A stretch of DNA of 57,822 bases from Paenibacillus sp. HB172176 (GCF_011947265.1 NZ_JAATHD010000032.1:1-57822), one strand, 5' to 3'; numbered from the stretch's first letter, positions 1 through 9,027 are shown. Translations and numbers: made by a program. The notes: generated by a model not told the origin, from the sequence alone.

Positions 1-278
1 TTTTTTGAAACATCAGATTTTCGGGAGGTGGGGCTTTTTTTTGCTCGTAACCACCATACCATCCATTATGCAGCATTTATTTTCGTATTAAACCTACCTC
101 TAAACGCGGTCGCTCATCTTCGAAAGGCCTCGATAGAGGTTTTCTCATATTTCAATTGCGCAGATCATGACAATGTGGGAGCAGAGTCACGAATTTGGAT
201 ATTCCCGGCCATATTTCTTCCTCCATTCCCTATATAGTGGTAAACTCTAAGAGATGAGAATTGTGAGAAGGAGTACCT
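1..278. other. Non-coding stretch upstream of radA
   Basis: This is the left edge of the window. The preceding gene (clpC in related genomes) has already ended or lies outside. One frame stays open from base 1 to 237, but its translation resembles no protein I know and has no ribosome binding site. I see a weak hairpin near 125-143 and a good ribosome binding site (AGAAGGAG, 266-273) for radA, but no convincing promoter. Confidence 0.5.
124..143 (+). terminator. Possible weak intrinsic terminator
   Basis: AGGCCTC and GAGGTTT pair around a GATA loop, partly through G-T wobbles, followed by TTTTC. It could end the operon upstream of radA. The stem is short, so this is tentative. Confidence 0.25.
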
Positions 279-1646
279 ATGGCCAAAATCAAATTAAAGT
301 TCGTCTGTACCGAATGCGGCGCGGAATCGCCGAAATGGATGGGCAAATGCCCCGTGTGTCAGGAATGGAACACGATGGTCGAGGAGAAAGAGACGGTCAT
401 CAAGACCAAAGGCGTCGGATTATCCTCGATCCATACGAAAGAAAAGCCGCAATCGATCATACATATAGAAAGTGGGCAGGAGCCTAGAATTGAAACGCGC
501 ATGGCCGAGCTGAACCGCGTGCTCGGCGGCGGCGTTGTGCCGGGCTCGCTCATTCTGGTCGGAGGAGATCCCGGCATCGGCAAATCGACGCTGCTGCTTC
601 AAACCTCGCATGCCCTTGCCAGCAAAGGACTCAAGGTACTGTACATCTCCGGCGAGGAATCCGTCAGACAGACAAAGCTTCGTGCCGATCGTCTTGGCGC
701 CTTGTCTGAAACCTTGTATGTATTATGCGAGACCAATATGGAGCAAATTAATGATGCGATCGAATCGGTGGAGCCCGACTTTCTGGTCATCGATTCGATT
801 CAGACGGTGTTCGATCCGAGGGTGGAATCGGCGCCGGGAAGCGTATCGCAAGTCAGGGAATGCACGGCGCATTTCATGCGCGTGGCGAAAATCAAGGGTG
901 TAGCGACCGTATTGGTCGGCCATGTGACGAAGGAAGGCGCGATCGCCGGTCCGAGATTGCTCGAGCATATGGTCGATTGCGTGCTCTACTTTGAAGGGGA
1001 GCGGCATCACACCTATCGTCTGCTGAGGGCGGTGAAAAACCGCTTCGGTTCGACCAATGAAATCGGAATATTCGAAATGAACGAAGACGGCTTGCGCGAG
1101 GTATCGAATCCCTCCGAACTGTTCTTGTCCGAGAGACCGCTCGGTGTGGCGGGATCGACCGTAGTGGCGAGCATGGAAGGCACGCGCCCCGTGCTTGTCG
1201 AAATACAAGCGCTTGTGGCTACGACGAATTTCCCGTCTCCGCGCAGAATGTCGACGGGCATCGATCATCATCGGATGGCGCTGATCATTGCCGTGCTGGA
1301 GAAACGAAACGGCATGTTCTTGCAGACGCAGGACGCTTATGTCAATGTGGCCGGCGGTGTGAAGCTCGACGAGCCCGCGGTAGATTTGGCGGCCGCGGTC
1401 AGCCTGGCTTCGAGCTTCAGGGATGCTCCGACGAAGCCTTATGATGTTATTTTCGGAGAAGTGGGCTTGACGGGCGAAGTGAGAGCGGTATCGCGTGCGG
1501 AGCAGCGCGTGAAGGAAGCGGAGAAGCTGGGCTTCAAGAGGGTCATCATGCCGGAGAAGAGCATGAAGGGCTGGAAGGCGCCGGCAGGAATTGAATTGAT
1601 CGGTGTGAATTCAGTGGCGGAAGCACTGAAAGCAGCGTTTGGATAG
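279..1646 (+). CDS. radA: DNA repair protein RadA
   Basis: RadA is a RecA-like ATPase that helps process recombination intermediates and branch migration during DNA repair. The 455 residues show the full family layout: an N-terminal zinc finger with Cys10, Cys13, Cys24 and Cys27, a Walker A motif GDPGIGKST near residues 96-104, the RadA-specific KNRFG motif near residue 258, and a C-terminal Lon-like domain. The ATG at 279 is preceded by AGAAGGAG at 266-273. disA starts 12 bases downstream, so the two genes are very probably co-transcribed, as in Bacillus subtilis. Nothing in the protein looks damaged. Confidence 0.97.
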   Translation: MAKIKLKFVCTECGAESPKWMGKCPVCQEWNTMVEEKETVIKTKGVGLSSIHTKEKPQSIIHIESGQEPRIETRMAELNRVLGGGVVPGSLILVGGDPGIGKSTLLLQTSHALASKGLKVLYISGEESVRQTKLRADRLGALSETLYVLCETNMEQINDAIESVEPDFLVIDSIQTVFDPRVESAPGSVSQVRECTAHFMRVAKIKGVATVLVGHVTKEGAIAGPRLLEHMVDCVLYFEGERHHTYRLLRAVKNRFGSTNEIGIFEMNEDGLREVSNPSELFLSERPLGVAGSTVVASMEGTRPVLVEIQALVATTNFPSPRRMSTGIDHHRMALIIAVLEKRNGMFLQTQDAYVNVAGGVKLDEPAVDLAAAVSLASSFRDAPTKPYDVIFGEVGLTGEVRAVSRAEQRVKEAEKLGFKRVIMPEKSMKGWKAPAGIELIGVNSVAEALKAAFG

Positions 1647-1657
1647 GGGGCATACGA

Positions 1658-2734
1658 GTGAAGGAACCAACACAACAGGAAGTGATGAATCAGCTCTTGC
1701 AATTAGTTGCGCCAGGCACCCCGTTTCGCGAGGGACTGGAGAATGTGCTTAGAGCCAAGACGGGAGCGTTAATCGTAGTCGGCTATAGTCCAGAGGTGAT
1801 GGAGGTCGTGGACGGCGGCTTCTCCATTAATTGCGATTTCTCGCCGAACTACTTATACGAGCTGGCGAAGATGGACGGCGCGATCATTATGAGCGAGGAT
1901 ATGCGCCGCATTCTATATGCGAATACGCAGTTGATTCCGAACAGCACGATTCCTTCCATTGAAACGGGAATCCGACATCGGACGGCTGAACGCGTGGCGA
2001 AGCAGACGGGCAAGCTTGTGGTCTCGATCTCGCAGCGGCGGAATATTATAACGTTGTACCAAGGCAATTTGCGCTATTCACTCAAGGACATGGGCGTTAT
2101 TCTGACGAAGGCGAATCAGGCGATTCAGACACTGGAGAAATACAAAGCGGTGCTCACGCAGTCGTTCACGAATTTATCCGCGTCCGAATTCGAGGAGCTT
2201 GTGACGCTGCAAGAGGTTGGCTATGTGATTCAACGAGTCGAGATGGTGCTCAGAGTCAAGATGGAAATTAATCGCTACATTAATGAGCTGGGAACGGAAG
2301 GGCGCCTCGTCAGCATGCAGATGGATGAGCTTGTGGGGGGCGTGGAAGAGGACGCCTGGTACCTGCTCAAGGATTATGCGAAGGATAATTCGGATGAGAA
2401 GATTAAGGAAATCAGAAAAAATCTGAAGAAGCTAAGCTCCGACGAGTTGCTTGACGCAACGCCGATCGTACGGTTAATCGGCTATTCGCACACGAATAAC
2501 ATGACGGAGGAATCGGTGTCGCCGCACGGCTTCCGGCTTCTGAACAAGATTCCAAGGCTTCCGCTTGTCATTATGAATAATTTGGTAGATCGGTTTGGCA
2601 CGCTGCCGCACATACTAATGGCGACAATCGAGGAATTGGACGAGGTGGACGGCATCGGCGAGGTGCGGGCAAGGGCAATCAAGGATGGTCTGAAGCGCAT
2701 TCAAGCGCAAATGTTCATTGACAGACAAATTTAA
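1658..2734 (+). CDS. disA: Diadenylate cyclase / DNA integrity scanning protein DisA
   Basis: DisA makes the second messenger c-di-AMP from two ATP while scanning DNA, and slows synthesis when it meets branched structures, linking DNA integrity to sporulation entry. The N-terminal DAC domain carries the signature DGA (residues 73-75) and RHRTAER (about 106-112). A helical linker follows, and the C-terminal helix-hairpin-helix segment (about 300-350) contains VDGIGEVRARAI. The length of 358 fits the family. The start is GTG at 1658; its ribosome binding site overlaps the radA stop codon, which supports translational coupling with radA. Confidence 0.97.
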   Translation: MKEPTQQEVMNQLLQLVAPGTPFREGLENVLRAKTGALIVVGYSPEVMEVVDGGFSINCDFSPNYLYELAKMDGAIIMSEDMRRILYANTQLIPNSTIPSIETGIRHRTAERVAKQTGKLVVSISQRRNIITLYQGNLRYSLKDMGVILTKANQAIQTLEKYKAVLTQSFTNLSASEFEELVTLQEVGYVIQRVEMVLRVKMEINRYINELGTEGRLVSMQMDELVGGVEEDAWYLLKDYAKDNSDEKIKEIRKNLKKLSSDELLDATPIVRLIGYSHTNNMTEESVSPHGFRLLNKIPRLPLVIMNNLVDRFGTLPHILMATIEELDEVDGIGEVRARAIKDGLKRIQAQMFIDRQI

Positions 2735-2821
2735 ATCCCATACAATTGATTGAATGTGTTCCGACTTTTTTCCCAGCTTTGGCTGACTGTTATGGGGCAT
2801 AGTAGAGAAGAGGTGGAATAG

Positions 2822-3565
2822 ATGATTGCAAAATCGATACCGAGCCTTCTCACGGTTGGTAATTTATTTTTGGGAGTCCTATCGATCATTCTCGTGTTCA
2901 ATGAGAAGCCGGAGCTTGCCGCTATGATGGTGCTCATCGCCATGCTGCTCGACGGCGTGGACGGCAGAGTCGCCCGGGCGCTCAACGCGCAGAGCGAGTT
3001 CGGCAAAGAACTTGATTCCTTGTCCGATGTCATCTCCTTCGGAGCCGCTCCCGCTTTCATTATGTACGTCGTTGCCTTCCAGGACTTGAGTCCTGCGCTG
3101 GCTTATATTATTACAGCTTTGTTCCCGATATGCGGAGCGCTGAGACTGGCGCGCTTCAATGTGGTGACCAGCTCGGTCGGCTATTTCATCGGCTTGCCTA
3201 TACCGGCAGCGGGTGGAGTTCTCGCGACGATGGCGTTGTTCAAGGAAGATATTCCGGTATCGGTCTTGCTTGCAAGCACATTGGTGCTGTCGATATTAAT
3301 GGTGAGTACGATTCGTTATCCCAACTTTAAGAAAGTGGGTATACCGAAAAGCGCCATTTGGGTCGTTCCGATCATAGTCGTTGTGTCGGTTATTCTGGGA
3401 CTTCTGTTCGAATCGCAATTATCGAAGATTCTGTTCGTTCCGTTATTGCTGTACGCGCTGTATGGGCTAAAAAAAAACGTTGACCGCCGCTTGCCGAAAT
3501 CGCGCAAGAGACGCGCTTTGGCGGAAGATGCGGAAGAGACTGTTAACTCGGAGAAGCCGGCTTAA
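2822..3565 (+). CDS. pssA: CDP-diacylglycerol-serine O-phosphatidyltransferase
   Basis: This integral membrane enzyme makes phosphatidylserine from CDP-diacylglycerol and serine, the precursor of phosphatidylethanolamine. The CDP-alcohol phosphatidyltransferase signature is complete: Asp47-Gly48, Ala51-Arg52, Gly61, Asp65 and Asp69. Several hydrophobic helices follow, and the tail is short and basic, rich in Lys and Arg. ATG 2822 has AGAGGTGG just upstream. It lies 87 bases after disA and may have its own promoter, though I could not identify a convincing one. No psd (decarboxylase) gene lies beside it. Its stop codon sits inside a terminator palindrome. Confidence 0.93.
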   Translation: MIAKSIPSLLTVGNLFLGVLSIILVFNEKPELAAMMVLIAMLLDGVDGRVARALNAQSEFGKELDSLSDVISFGAAPAFIMYVVAFQDLSPALAYIITALFPICGALRLARFNVVTSSVGYFIGLPIPAAGGVLATMALFKEDIPVSVLLASTLVLSILMVSTIRYPNFKKVGIPKSAIWVVPIIVVVSVILGLLFESQLSKILFVPLLLYALYGLKKNVDRRLPKSRKRRALAEDAEETVNSEKPA

Positions 3566-3578
3566 GCCGGCTTCTTTT
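3553..3578 (+). terminator. Intrinsic terminator overlapping the pssA stop codon
   Basis: A perfect 22-base palindrome (GAAGCCGGCTT and its complement, 3553-3574) is followed by TTTT. The TAA stop of pssA lies at its centre. Confidence 0.75.
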
Positions 3579-3616
3579 CTGCATCCTATACGCAATGACG
3601 CGAGATAGAATTGAAA

Positions 3617-3660
3617 AAGAACGTTCCTGCAGCTGTCGCCGGCTGCGGGAGCGTTCTTTT
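3617..3660. terminator. Bidirectional terminator between pssA and the minus-strand gene
   Basis: AAGAACG at 3617 pairs with CGTTCTT ending at 3658, with further pairing of TCC-GCAGC with GCTGC-GGA inside. A T-run follows on the plus strand and an A-run precedes it. It can therefore end pssA transcripts and also those of the convergent gene stopping at 3718. Confidence 0.75.
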
Positions 3661-3717
3661 GCATACTGGAAAGCGCATGATATTCGGTTTAATCGTGAAG
3701 CTGAAAGCTGCCTCCGC

Positions 3718-4161
3718 TTAGGTCAGATTGAATAATCCAAGCGTCGAGCATTTGTCATATTCATCCTTAATAACTTCGTCTAATTCGATGTGAAGATGGT
3801 TGCACAAGGCTGTCATATAAAATAAGTTGCGCCCCAGCTCGGTCTTCAACGCTTCATTACAATTCTCGCATAATGAGCCGGTCAGATGGCTTTGCAGGGT
3901 TTCCTTCGCGTTCTCCAGATCAAGCTCGGCGGAATATTGTTGCTTTCGGGCATTAAGCTCGATGCAGCCGCAGTCGGTAATGGCTTTCGTGACGGCCCGA
4001 TTCACGGATGCGCCGGCTTGACCCAGCTTGGACAAGACGTCAAGCAGGCTGCGATGTCTGAGCAGAAGCTCGGATACTTGCTGTTGAAATTGTTCCAAAG
4101 AAGGAGCATTCATGGATTCCAACTTATTCACCCACCTTTGATTAAGTTTAGTCTTCTTCAT
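3718..4161 (-). CDS. Small conserved helical protein, function unknown
   Basis: This is a soluble, mostly helical protein of 147 residues. I chose ATG 4161 (reading MKKTKL) because AGAGG lies seven bases upstream; the reading frame is open further upstream, but those starts lack binding sites and overlap the yacL start. Several cysteines stand out: the pair CGC near the middle and CxxC in SLCENC. The C-terminal part (NLFYMTALCNHLHIELDEV) resembles the last helices of MazG-like pyrophosphohydrolases, but the acidic metal motif of those enzymes is not evident. From memory, Paenibacillus genomes carry such a gene beside yacL, labelled DUF1573. Function is not assignable from sequence. Confidence 0.75.
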   Translation of the reverse strand: MKKTKLNQRWVNKLESMNAPSLEQFQQQVSELLLRHRSLLDVLSKLGQAGASVNRAVTKAITDCGCIELNARKQQYSAELDLENAKETLQSHLTGSLCENCNEALKTELGRNLFYMTALCNHLHIELDEVIKDEYDKCSTLGLFNLT

Positions 4162-4291
4162 TATAAACCTCTGTTCCAATGAATGCCACATCATGGAGAG
4201 AGATGCCAAAATGAATTCTTTCAAATTTAAGCTCGTCCCCACGGTTAGAGCCCGAAAAATTGGAACATAATTGTAATGGAGGTGACTAATC

Positions 4292-5389
4292 ATGGTTAGA
4301 AAATTAATTCAATTGATGGGTTTGTTGTTCGGAGGAATGGCAGGCAGCGAATTATACAGCGAAATGAACGGAACGGCGGCATGGGCGAGCCAGACATCGA
4401 ATCTGCTGCAGCAATCCGGCACTTATTACATGAATGTTGCGTTTGGAGCTGTATTGGGCTTAATAGCTGCGTCTCTGCTGTCCGCTCCGGTAATGAAGTT
4501 CATGCAGCGCGGCGTGGATAAGACGGTGGAGATGCCGCTTCGGCAATTATTCATAGGAGCGGGAGGACTCATGGCAGGCTTGCTGCTAGCGGCGCTCTTG
4601 TATCCGGCGGTAGCGAATCTGGGAGGGCTGGGCGGCTTGCTGCCGGCAGCGATGGCGTTCGTGCTGGGTTATATCGGCATGTGTATCGGACTTGCGAAGC
4701 AGGACGAAATAGCGGATGGCTTCGCTGCATGGATGGAGAAGCAGCGCGTTGTGCCGATCGTTGAAGAAGCGGGCGGCTACGAGGAGCATAAAATTTTGGA
4801 TACGAGCGTCATTATCGATGGCCGAATCGCCGATATTTGCAAGACGGGTTTTATTGAAGGCACGCTTGTTATTCCGGAATTCGTGCTCGAGGAGCTGCAG
4901 CATATCGCGGATTCATCGGATCTGCTGAAACGCAACCGCGGACGCAGAGGACTCGATATTCTCAACAAGATACAGAAAGAGCTGGATGTCAAAGTGCTGA
5001 TCTATGAAGGCGACTATGAGGAAATCAGCGAGGTGGACAGCAAGCTGGTGAAGCTGGCGAAGGCGCTGCATGGCAAGGTGGTTACGAATGATTTCAATCT
5101 GAACAAGGTGTGCGAGCTGCAGGGCGTGTCGGTGCTCAATATTAATGATTTGGCCAATGCGGTTAAGCCGGTTGTATTGCCCGGCGAAGAGATCGTCGTG
5201 CAAGTGATCAAGGACGGCAAGGAGCATGGACAAGGCGTGGCTTATCTCGATGACGGCACGATGATTGTCGTGGAGGGAGGCCGGGAGTATATTGGCACAA
5301 CGATGGAGGTGCTGGTCACCTCTGTGCTGCAGACGTCTGCGGGCAGAATGATATTCGCCAAGCCCAAGCTGTTGGAAAAAGCGCTCTAA
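4292..5389 (+). CDS. yacL: PIN/TRAM domain membrane protein YacL
   Basis: The protein has a hydrophobic N-terminal region with about four membrane helices (residues 1-135). A PIN nuclease-like domain (about 165-285) follows, with acidic metal-binding residues in LDTSVIIDGR (Asp170, Asp176) and in VTNDFN. A C-terminal TRAM domain (about 290-355) probably binds RNA. The architecture matches YacL of Bacillus subtilis; a membrane-anchored RNA-cleaving role is inferred, not shown. ATG 4292 has the strong site ATGGAGGTGA. The 131-base interval to the divergent gene at 4161 must carry both control regions. Confidence 0.9.
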   Translation: MVRKLIQLMGLLFGGMAGSELYSEMNGTAAWASQTSNLLQQSGTYYMNVAFGAVLGLIAASLLSAPVMKFMQRGVDKTVEMPLRQLFIGAGGLMAGLLLAALLYPAVANLGGLGGLLPAAMAFVLGYIGMCIGLAKQDEIADGFAAWMEKQRVVPIVEEAGGYEEHKILDTSVIIDGRIADICKTGFIEGTLVIPEFVLEELQHIADSSDLLKRNRGRRGLDILNKIQKELDVKVLIYEGDYEEISEVDSKLVKLAKALHGKVVTNDFNLNKVCELQGVSVLNINDLANAVKPVVLPGEEIVVQVIKDGKEHGQGVAYLDDGTMIVVEGGREYIGTTMEVLVTSVLQTSAGRMIFAKPKLLEKAL

Positions 5390-5452
5390 CAAGGTATGAT
5401 AGGGAGAAAGCCTTCACGAATAGGTGAAAGCGCGCTTAAGGCAGGTAAGGGC

Positions 5453-6160
5453 ATGGAAGAGAAGTGGGGCGTCGTCATCGTCGCGGCAGGACGCGGCACC
5501 CGGATGGGGACGAAGGAAAGCAAGCAATATTTGCAATTGGCGGACAAGCCTATACTGGTCCATACGCTTTCGTTATTCCAGCGTATGGACTTTGTTGCGG
5601 AAATTTCCCTTGTTGTGGGAAAGCAGGATCTGGATCGGTGCAATGGCTGGGTGCGGGAATTTGGACTCGATAAGGTGGCAGCCGTGCTTGCAGGCGGCGG
5701 AGAACGGCAGCATTCTGTCATGTGCGGGCTCCAGGCGCTTTCCGCGGATTGGGTTATGGTGCATGACGGAGTAAGGCCGCTTGTGACCGAGGCGTCGATC
5801 CAGGCATGCTGTAACGCCGCTGTTCGGAATGGGGCGGCTGTGCTTGCCGTTCCTGTGAAGGATACGATCAAGCAGGTCGATGAAACGGGCAGGATTGTGT
5901 CTACGCCGGATCGCAGCACGCTGTGGGCGATCCAGACGCCGCAGGCCTTCCGCAGAAGCACGCTGCTGGAGGCGCATGAGAAGGCGCGGCAGGATGGTTT
6001 TCTTGGAACGGATGACGCTTCGCTTGTGGAGCGGCTCGACGTTGCCGTGCATGTGGCGGAAGGCGATTATGCGAATATCAAAATTACGACGCCGGAGGAT
6101 TTGCCGATGGCGGAGCTGCTGCTGGAGAGAAGGCGGCTGGAAGGGGGAGGAACGCTATGA
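5453..6160 (+). CDS. ispD: 2-C-methyl-D-erythritol 4-phosphate cytidylyltransferase
   Basis: IspD converts MEP plus CTP to CDP-methylerythritol, the third step of the non-mevalonate isoprenoid pathway. The N-terminal nucleotide-binding motif VAAGRGTRMG, followed by KQYL, is intact, as is the VHDGVRPL segment. Starting at ATG 5453 gives 235 residues, the usual length, with AAGGCAGG seven bases upstream. The in-frame ATG at 5396 would add 19 residues unlike the family and has poor spacing, so I reject it. The stop overlaps the ispF start in ATGA, so the two pathway enzymes are translationally coupled. Confidence 0.94.
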   Translation: MEEKWGVVIVAAGRGTRMGTKESKQYLQLADKPILVHTLSLFQRMDFVAEISLVVGKQDLDRCNGWVREFGLDKVAAVLAGGGERQHSVMCGLQALSADWVMVHDGVRPLVTEASIQACCNAAVRNGAAVLAVPVKDTIKQVDETGRIVSTPDRSTLWAIQTPQAFRRSTLLEAHEKARQDGFLGTDDASLVERLDVAVHVAEGDYANIKITTPEDLPMAELLLERRRLEGGGTL

Positions 6161-6648
6161 TTCGGGTTGGACAAGGCTTTGATGTGCATCAGCTTGTAGA
6201 GGGACGACCTTGCATCATCGGAGGCGTACATATTCCTTACGAGAAAGGCCTGCTTGGTCATTCGGACGCGGATGTGCTGCTGCATGCCATAAGCGATGCC
6301 ATTCTAGGCGCTCTGGGACTAGGTGATATCGGCAAGCATTTTCCCGATACGGATCCCGCTTACAAGGATGCCGACAGCGTCGTGCTGCTGCGGCGAATTT
6401 GGGAGCTTGTTCGAGAGAAGGGCTTTGAGCTTGGCAATATGGATGCTACCATTATTGCGCAGAAGCCGAAGATGCTTCCTTATATCGGAGATATGGTGGT
6501 GGTTATCGCGCGGGAGCTTGGCGCGCATGTTTCGCAGGTAAACGTGAAAGCGACGACGACCGAGCAACTGGGCTTCACCGGCAGAGGTGAGGGCATTGCC
6601 GCGCAGGCGGTTGTTTGTTTAGTACGAGAAGGGGGATTCGGAGCATGA
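6157..6648 (+). CDS. ispF: 2-C-methyl-D-erythritol 2,4-cyclodiphosphate synthase
   Basis: IspF cyclises CDP-methylerythritol 2-phosphate to MEcPP with release of CMP, two steps after IspD. The metal site is visible as Asp9 and His11 in GFDVH and His43 in LLHAISDA; the GHSDADVLLHA block and the C-terminal TTTEQLGFTGRGEGIAAQA block are typical. It has 163 residues against the usual ~158. It overlaps ispD by four bases upstream and gltX by four bases downstream (ATGA both times), so all three are read from one transcript. Confidence 0.96.
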   Translation: MIRVGQGFDVHQLVEGRPCIIGGVHIPYEKGLLGHSDADVLLHAISDAILGALGLGDIGKHFPDTDPAYKDADSVVLLRRIWELVREKGFELGNMDATIIAQKPKMLPYIGDMVVVIARELGAHVSQVNVKATTTEQLGFTGRGEGIAAQAVVCLVREGGFGA

Positions 6649-8105
6649 CGACAGAGGTTCGTGTACGCTACGCGCCGTCGCCGACGGGGCACTTGCATAT
6701 CGGGAACGCCAGAACGGCCTTATTCAATTATTTGTTCGCACGGAGTCAGGGAGGCAAATTTATCGTTCGCATCGAAGACACGGACGTGAAGCGCAATGTG
6801 GAGGGCGGCGAAGAGAGTCAGCTGACCTACCTGAAATGGCTCGGCATGAGCTGGGACGAGAGCGTGGATATCGGAGGCGGCTACGGTCCGTATCGTCAGA
6901 CCGAGCGGCTCGATATTTATCAGGGGTATTGGCAGGAGCTTCTTGACAAGGGACTCGCTTATCGTTGCTACTGCACGGAGGAGGAGCTTGCGGCGGAGCG
7001 GGAGGAGCAGACGGCAAGAGGCGAGACGCCTCGTTATTCCGGCAAACACAGCAATCTGACTCCAGAGGAAGAACAGGCCTTCGAGGCGGAAGGGCGCATT
7101 GCGAGCATTCGGTTCCGGGTGCCGCAGAACAAGACTTACGCGTTCGACGACATGGTGAAAGGCTCGATTGCCTTCGATACGTCGGAGATGGGCGATTTCG
7201 TCATCGTGAAGAAGGACGGAATTCCGACCTATAACTTCGCGGTCGCTCTCGACGATCATCTTATGCGCATCAGCCATGTGCTGCGCGGCGAGGATCATGT
7301 ATCGAATACGCCGCGGCAGCTCATGATCTACGAAGCATTCGGTTGGGAACCGCCGGTGTTCGCCCATATGACGCTGATCGTGAACGAACAGAAGAAGAAG
7401 CTTAGCAAGCGCGACGAGTCGATCGTTCAATTCATAGAACAATATGACAAGCTGGGCTACTTGCCGGAAACGCTGTTCAACTTCATCGCGCTGCTCGGCT
7501 GGTCGCCGGAGGGCGAGCAGGAGCTCTATTCGCGAGAGGAGCTCGTGGAGGTATTCGACGCCAAGCGGCTGAGCAAGAGCCCGGCCGTGTTCGATACGCA
7601 GAAGCTGAGCTGGATGAACGGCGAATACATCAAGCAAGCGGAGCTTCCGCGCATCGTGGATCTCTGCTTGCCGCATCTGCAGAGCGCGGGATTGCTGCCC
7701 GGGGAGCTCGATGAGGCGGGCCGCGAATGGGCGGCGGTCTTGGTAGGCTTGCTGCAGGAAAAGCTGCGTTGCGCCGCCGATATCGTGCCGCTGGCGGAGA
7801 TGTTCTTCAGCGACAAGGTTGTCGACGAAGAAGAAGCTCTCGAAGTGCTTGCGGGTGAGGGGGTGTCTGGTGTGCTGAGCGCCTTCCTGCGCATGATCGA
7901 AGAAGACGGGGAGTCGTTTGACGCTGACGGCGTCAAGGCGATGATCAAAGCCGTGCAGAAGGAAACCGGCTGCAAGGGCAAAGCTCTGTTCATGCCGATT
8001 CGCGCGGCGGTTACCGGTCAGACGCATGGTCCGGATTTGAATCAGTCCATCGCGCTGCTTGGGCGGGAGAAGGTCGCCGCGCGACTGCGCGAGCGGCTGG
8101 CTTAG
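6645..8105 (+). CDS. gltX: Glutamyl-tRNA synthetase
   Basis: GltX charges tRNA-Glu, and in Bacillales also tRNA-Gln before amidation by GatCAB. It is a class I synthetase with the HIGH-type motif HLHIGN near residues 16-21 and a KMSKS-type loop KLSKR near 252-256. I place the start at ATG 6645, giving 486 residues starting MTTEVRVRYAPSPTG, because this ATG overlaps the ispF stop and AGAAGGGGG precedes it. A start at 6615 would add ten unrelated residues. The next gene is over 1.3 kb downstream and no strong terminator is visible directly after the stop. Confidence 0.97.
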   Translation: MTTEVRVRYAPSPTGHLHIGNARTALFNYLFARSQGGKFIVRIEDTDVKRNVEGGEESQLTYLKWLGMSWDESVDIGGGYGPYRQTERLDIYQGYWQELLDKGLAYRCYCTEEELAAEREEQTARGETPRYSGKHSNLTPEEEQAFEAEGRIASIRFRVPQNKTYAFDDMVKGSIAFDTSEMGDFVIVKKDGIPTYNFAVALDDHLMRISHVLRGEDHVSNTPRQLMIYEAFGWEPPVFAHMTLIVNEQKKKLSKRDESIVQFIEQYDKLGYLPETLFNFIALLGWSPEGEQELYSREELVEVFDAKRLSKSPAVFDTQKLSWMNGEYIKQAELPRIVDLCLPHLQSAGLLPGELDEAGREWAAVLVGLLQEKLRCAADIVPLAEMFFSDKVVDEEEALEVLAGEGVSGVLSAFLRMIEEDGESFDADGVKAMIKAVQKETGCKGKALFMPIRAAVTGQTHGPDLNQSIALLGREKVAARLRERLA

Positions 8106-8460
8106 GGAAAAAGGCTAAAGGCTCCGGGAAATCTTTAACTGCGGACAGAGGCTGATTCACTGCCCGATTGCCTGTATAAGACAGGGTTACTGAATACAAT
8201 TGTCATGATGTGATGGTCTGGTCTGGACTGGAAATGCTCCAGTTTAATCGGCAAAAGGCAACGATGATTGTGAATAGGCTGGAATTTCTCCTGGTTATTC
8301 CTTATATTACTTAGGATGATGCCAAATGATGGCGAAATGTTATTCGCCCCGCATTTAACGGATGTAGCAGCCGCTGCACCTAGTATAGGGGCGTGTGGCG
8401 ACACCCGTTCCACCCTACCGCGCGCTGGGAGCTGCGCGAGGTGCAAGAGCAGGATTTCGC
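8106..8460. other. Intergenic region after gltX, nothing recognised
   Basis: There is no reading frame with a ribosome binding site. A short hairpin, GGCGAA-N6-TTCGCC near 8330-8347, is not followed by a T-run. The region ends at the T-box promoter at 8461. Confidence 0.5.
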
Positions 8461-8488
8461 TTGCACTTTTTATGCAAACGGGTATACT
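8461..8488 (+). promoter_or_regulatory. Sigma-A promoter of the cysE T-box leader
   Basis: TTGCAC (8461-8466) and TATACT (8483-8488) are separated by 16 bases. Transcription should start near 8495, just before the T-box structure. Confidence 0.75.
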
Positions 8489-8495
8489 ATGACTA

Positions 8496-8880
8496 TTATG
8501 AATGATGAATCGGCCTTGAACAGGAGAAGTACGTTAAGTTGCGAATGACCAGAGAGGGCAACCGGCTTCTGTGCTGCGGTATGCGAGCGAGCTCGCACGG
8601 GCGGCAGGAAGATCGGCTGAAAGTTGCCTCATCCGCATGAACGGAAGCATGCACCTGGGAGCTTTGTTCCGAGCTGCCGCTGTCGCGGCCGCCGCTTCGC
8701 AAACAGATTTCCGCGAAGAGACGGCTGCGATGGCATGCAGGGTAGGCGGCAACGTAACGTCTGCGTTAAAGACGATGAGATGAACACAGGGTCGCCGCTT
8801 AGCTGGCTTCAACGTGTTCAAGCAGAGTGGGACCGCGAATTGACACGCCTCTGCAGCATTCGATGCTGCAGAGGTTTTTT
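8496..8880 (+). promoter_or_regulatory. Cysteine T-box riboswitch ahead of cysE-cysS
   Basis: T-box leaders bind uncharged tRNA and allow read-through into amino acid genes. Stem I closes with CAGG (8521-8524) pairing CCTG (8654-8657). The 5' loop side is AGAAGTAC and the 3' side carries the specifier triplet TGC (8650-8652) followed by A, so the leader reads tRNA-Cys. The AGAGAG element of the distal stem lies at 8541-8546. The antiterminator has GCAGAG (8822-8827), the bulge TGGG-ACC (8828-8834) and CGCG, able to pair with CTCTGC of the terminator. A cysteine specifier fits the downstream cysE and cysS. B. subtilis has a T-box in the same place between gltX and cysE. Confidence 0.92.
8848..8880 (+). 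terminator. T-box terminator hairpin
   Basis: CCTCTGCAGCAT and ATGCTGCAGAGG form a perfect 12-bp stem with a three-base loop (8848-8874), followed by six T. The antiterminator helix competes for its 5' arm. Confidence 0.92.
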
Positions 8881-9027
8881 GCTCTACAAGCGTATAAGTT
8901 CCGGGGACATGGGAAATGACAAATAAAATCTTAATGTGCGTACAAGGCTGCTTTGCACTGCAAAGCTTTAGGTGGCCGACTCTAAAAGGCCAAAAGTATG
9001 GAGTTGGGGAGTAAATACCTGCAACTG

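Noticed and set aside
1..237. Open frame running in from the left edge to 237
   Set aside because: No ribosome binding site for its ATG, unusual composition (rich in Phe, His, Ile), and no resemblance to ClpC, the gene expected upstream.
6720..8027. 435-codon minus-strand frame opposite gltX
   Set aside because: Shadow of gltX; translation is Arg/His-rich without motifs.
8781..8880. Second promoter or tRNA-like fold before cysE
   Set aside because: The palindromes here are the antiterminator and terminator of the T-box.
8624..8926. Open frame of about 100 residues in the cysE leader
   Set aside because: It lies entirely within the T-box stem, antiterminator and terminator, which explain the sequence.
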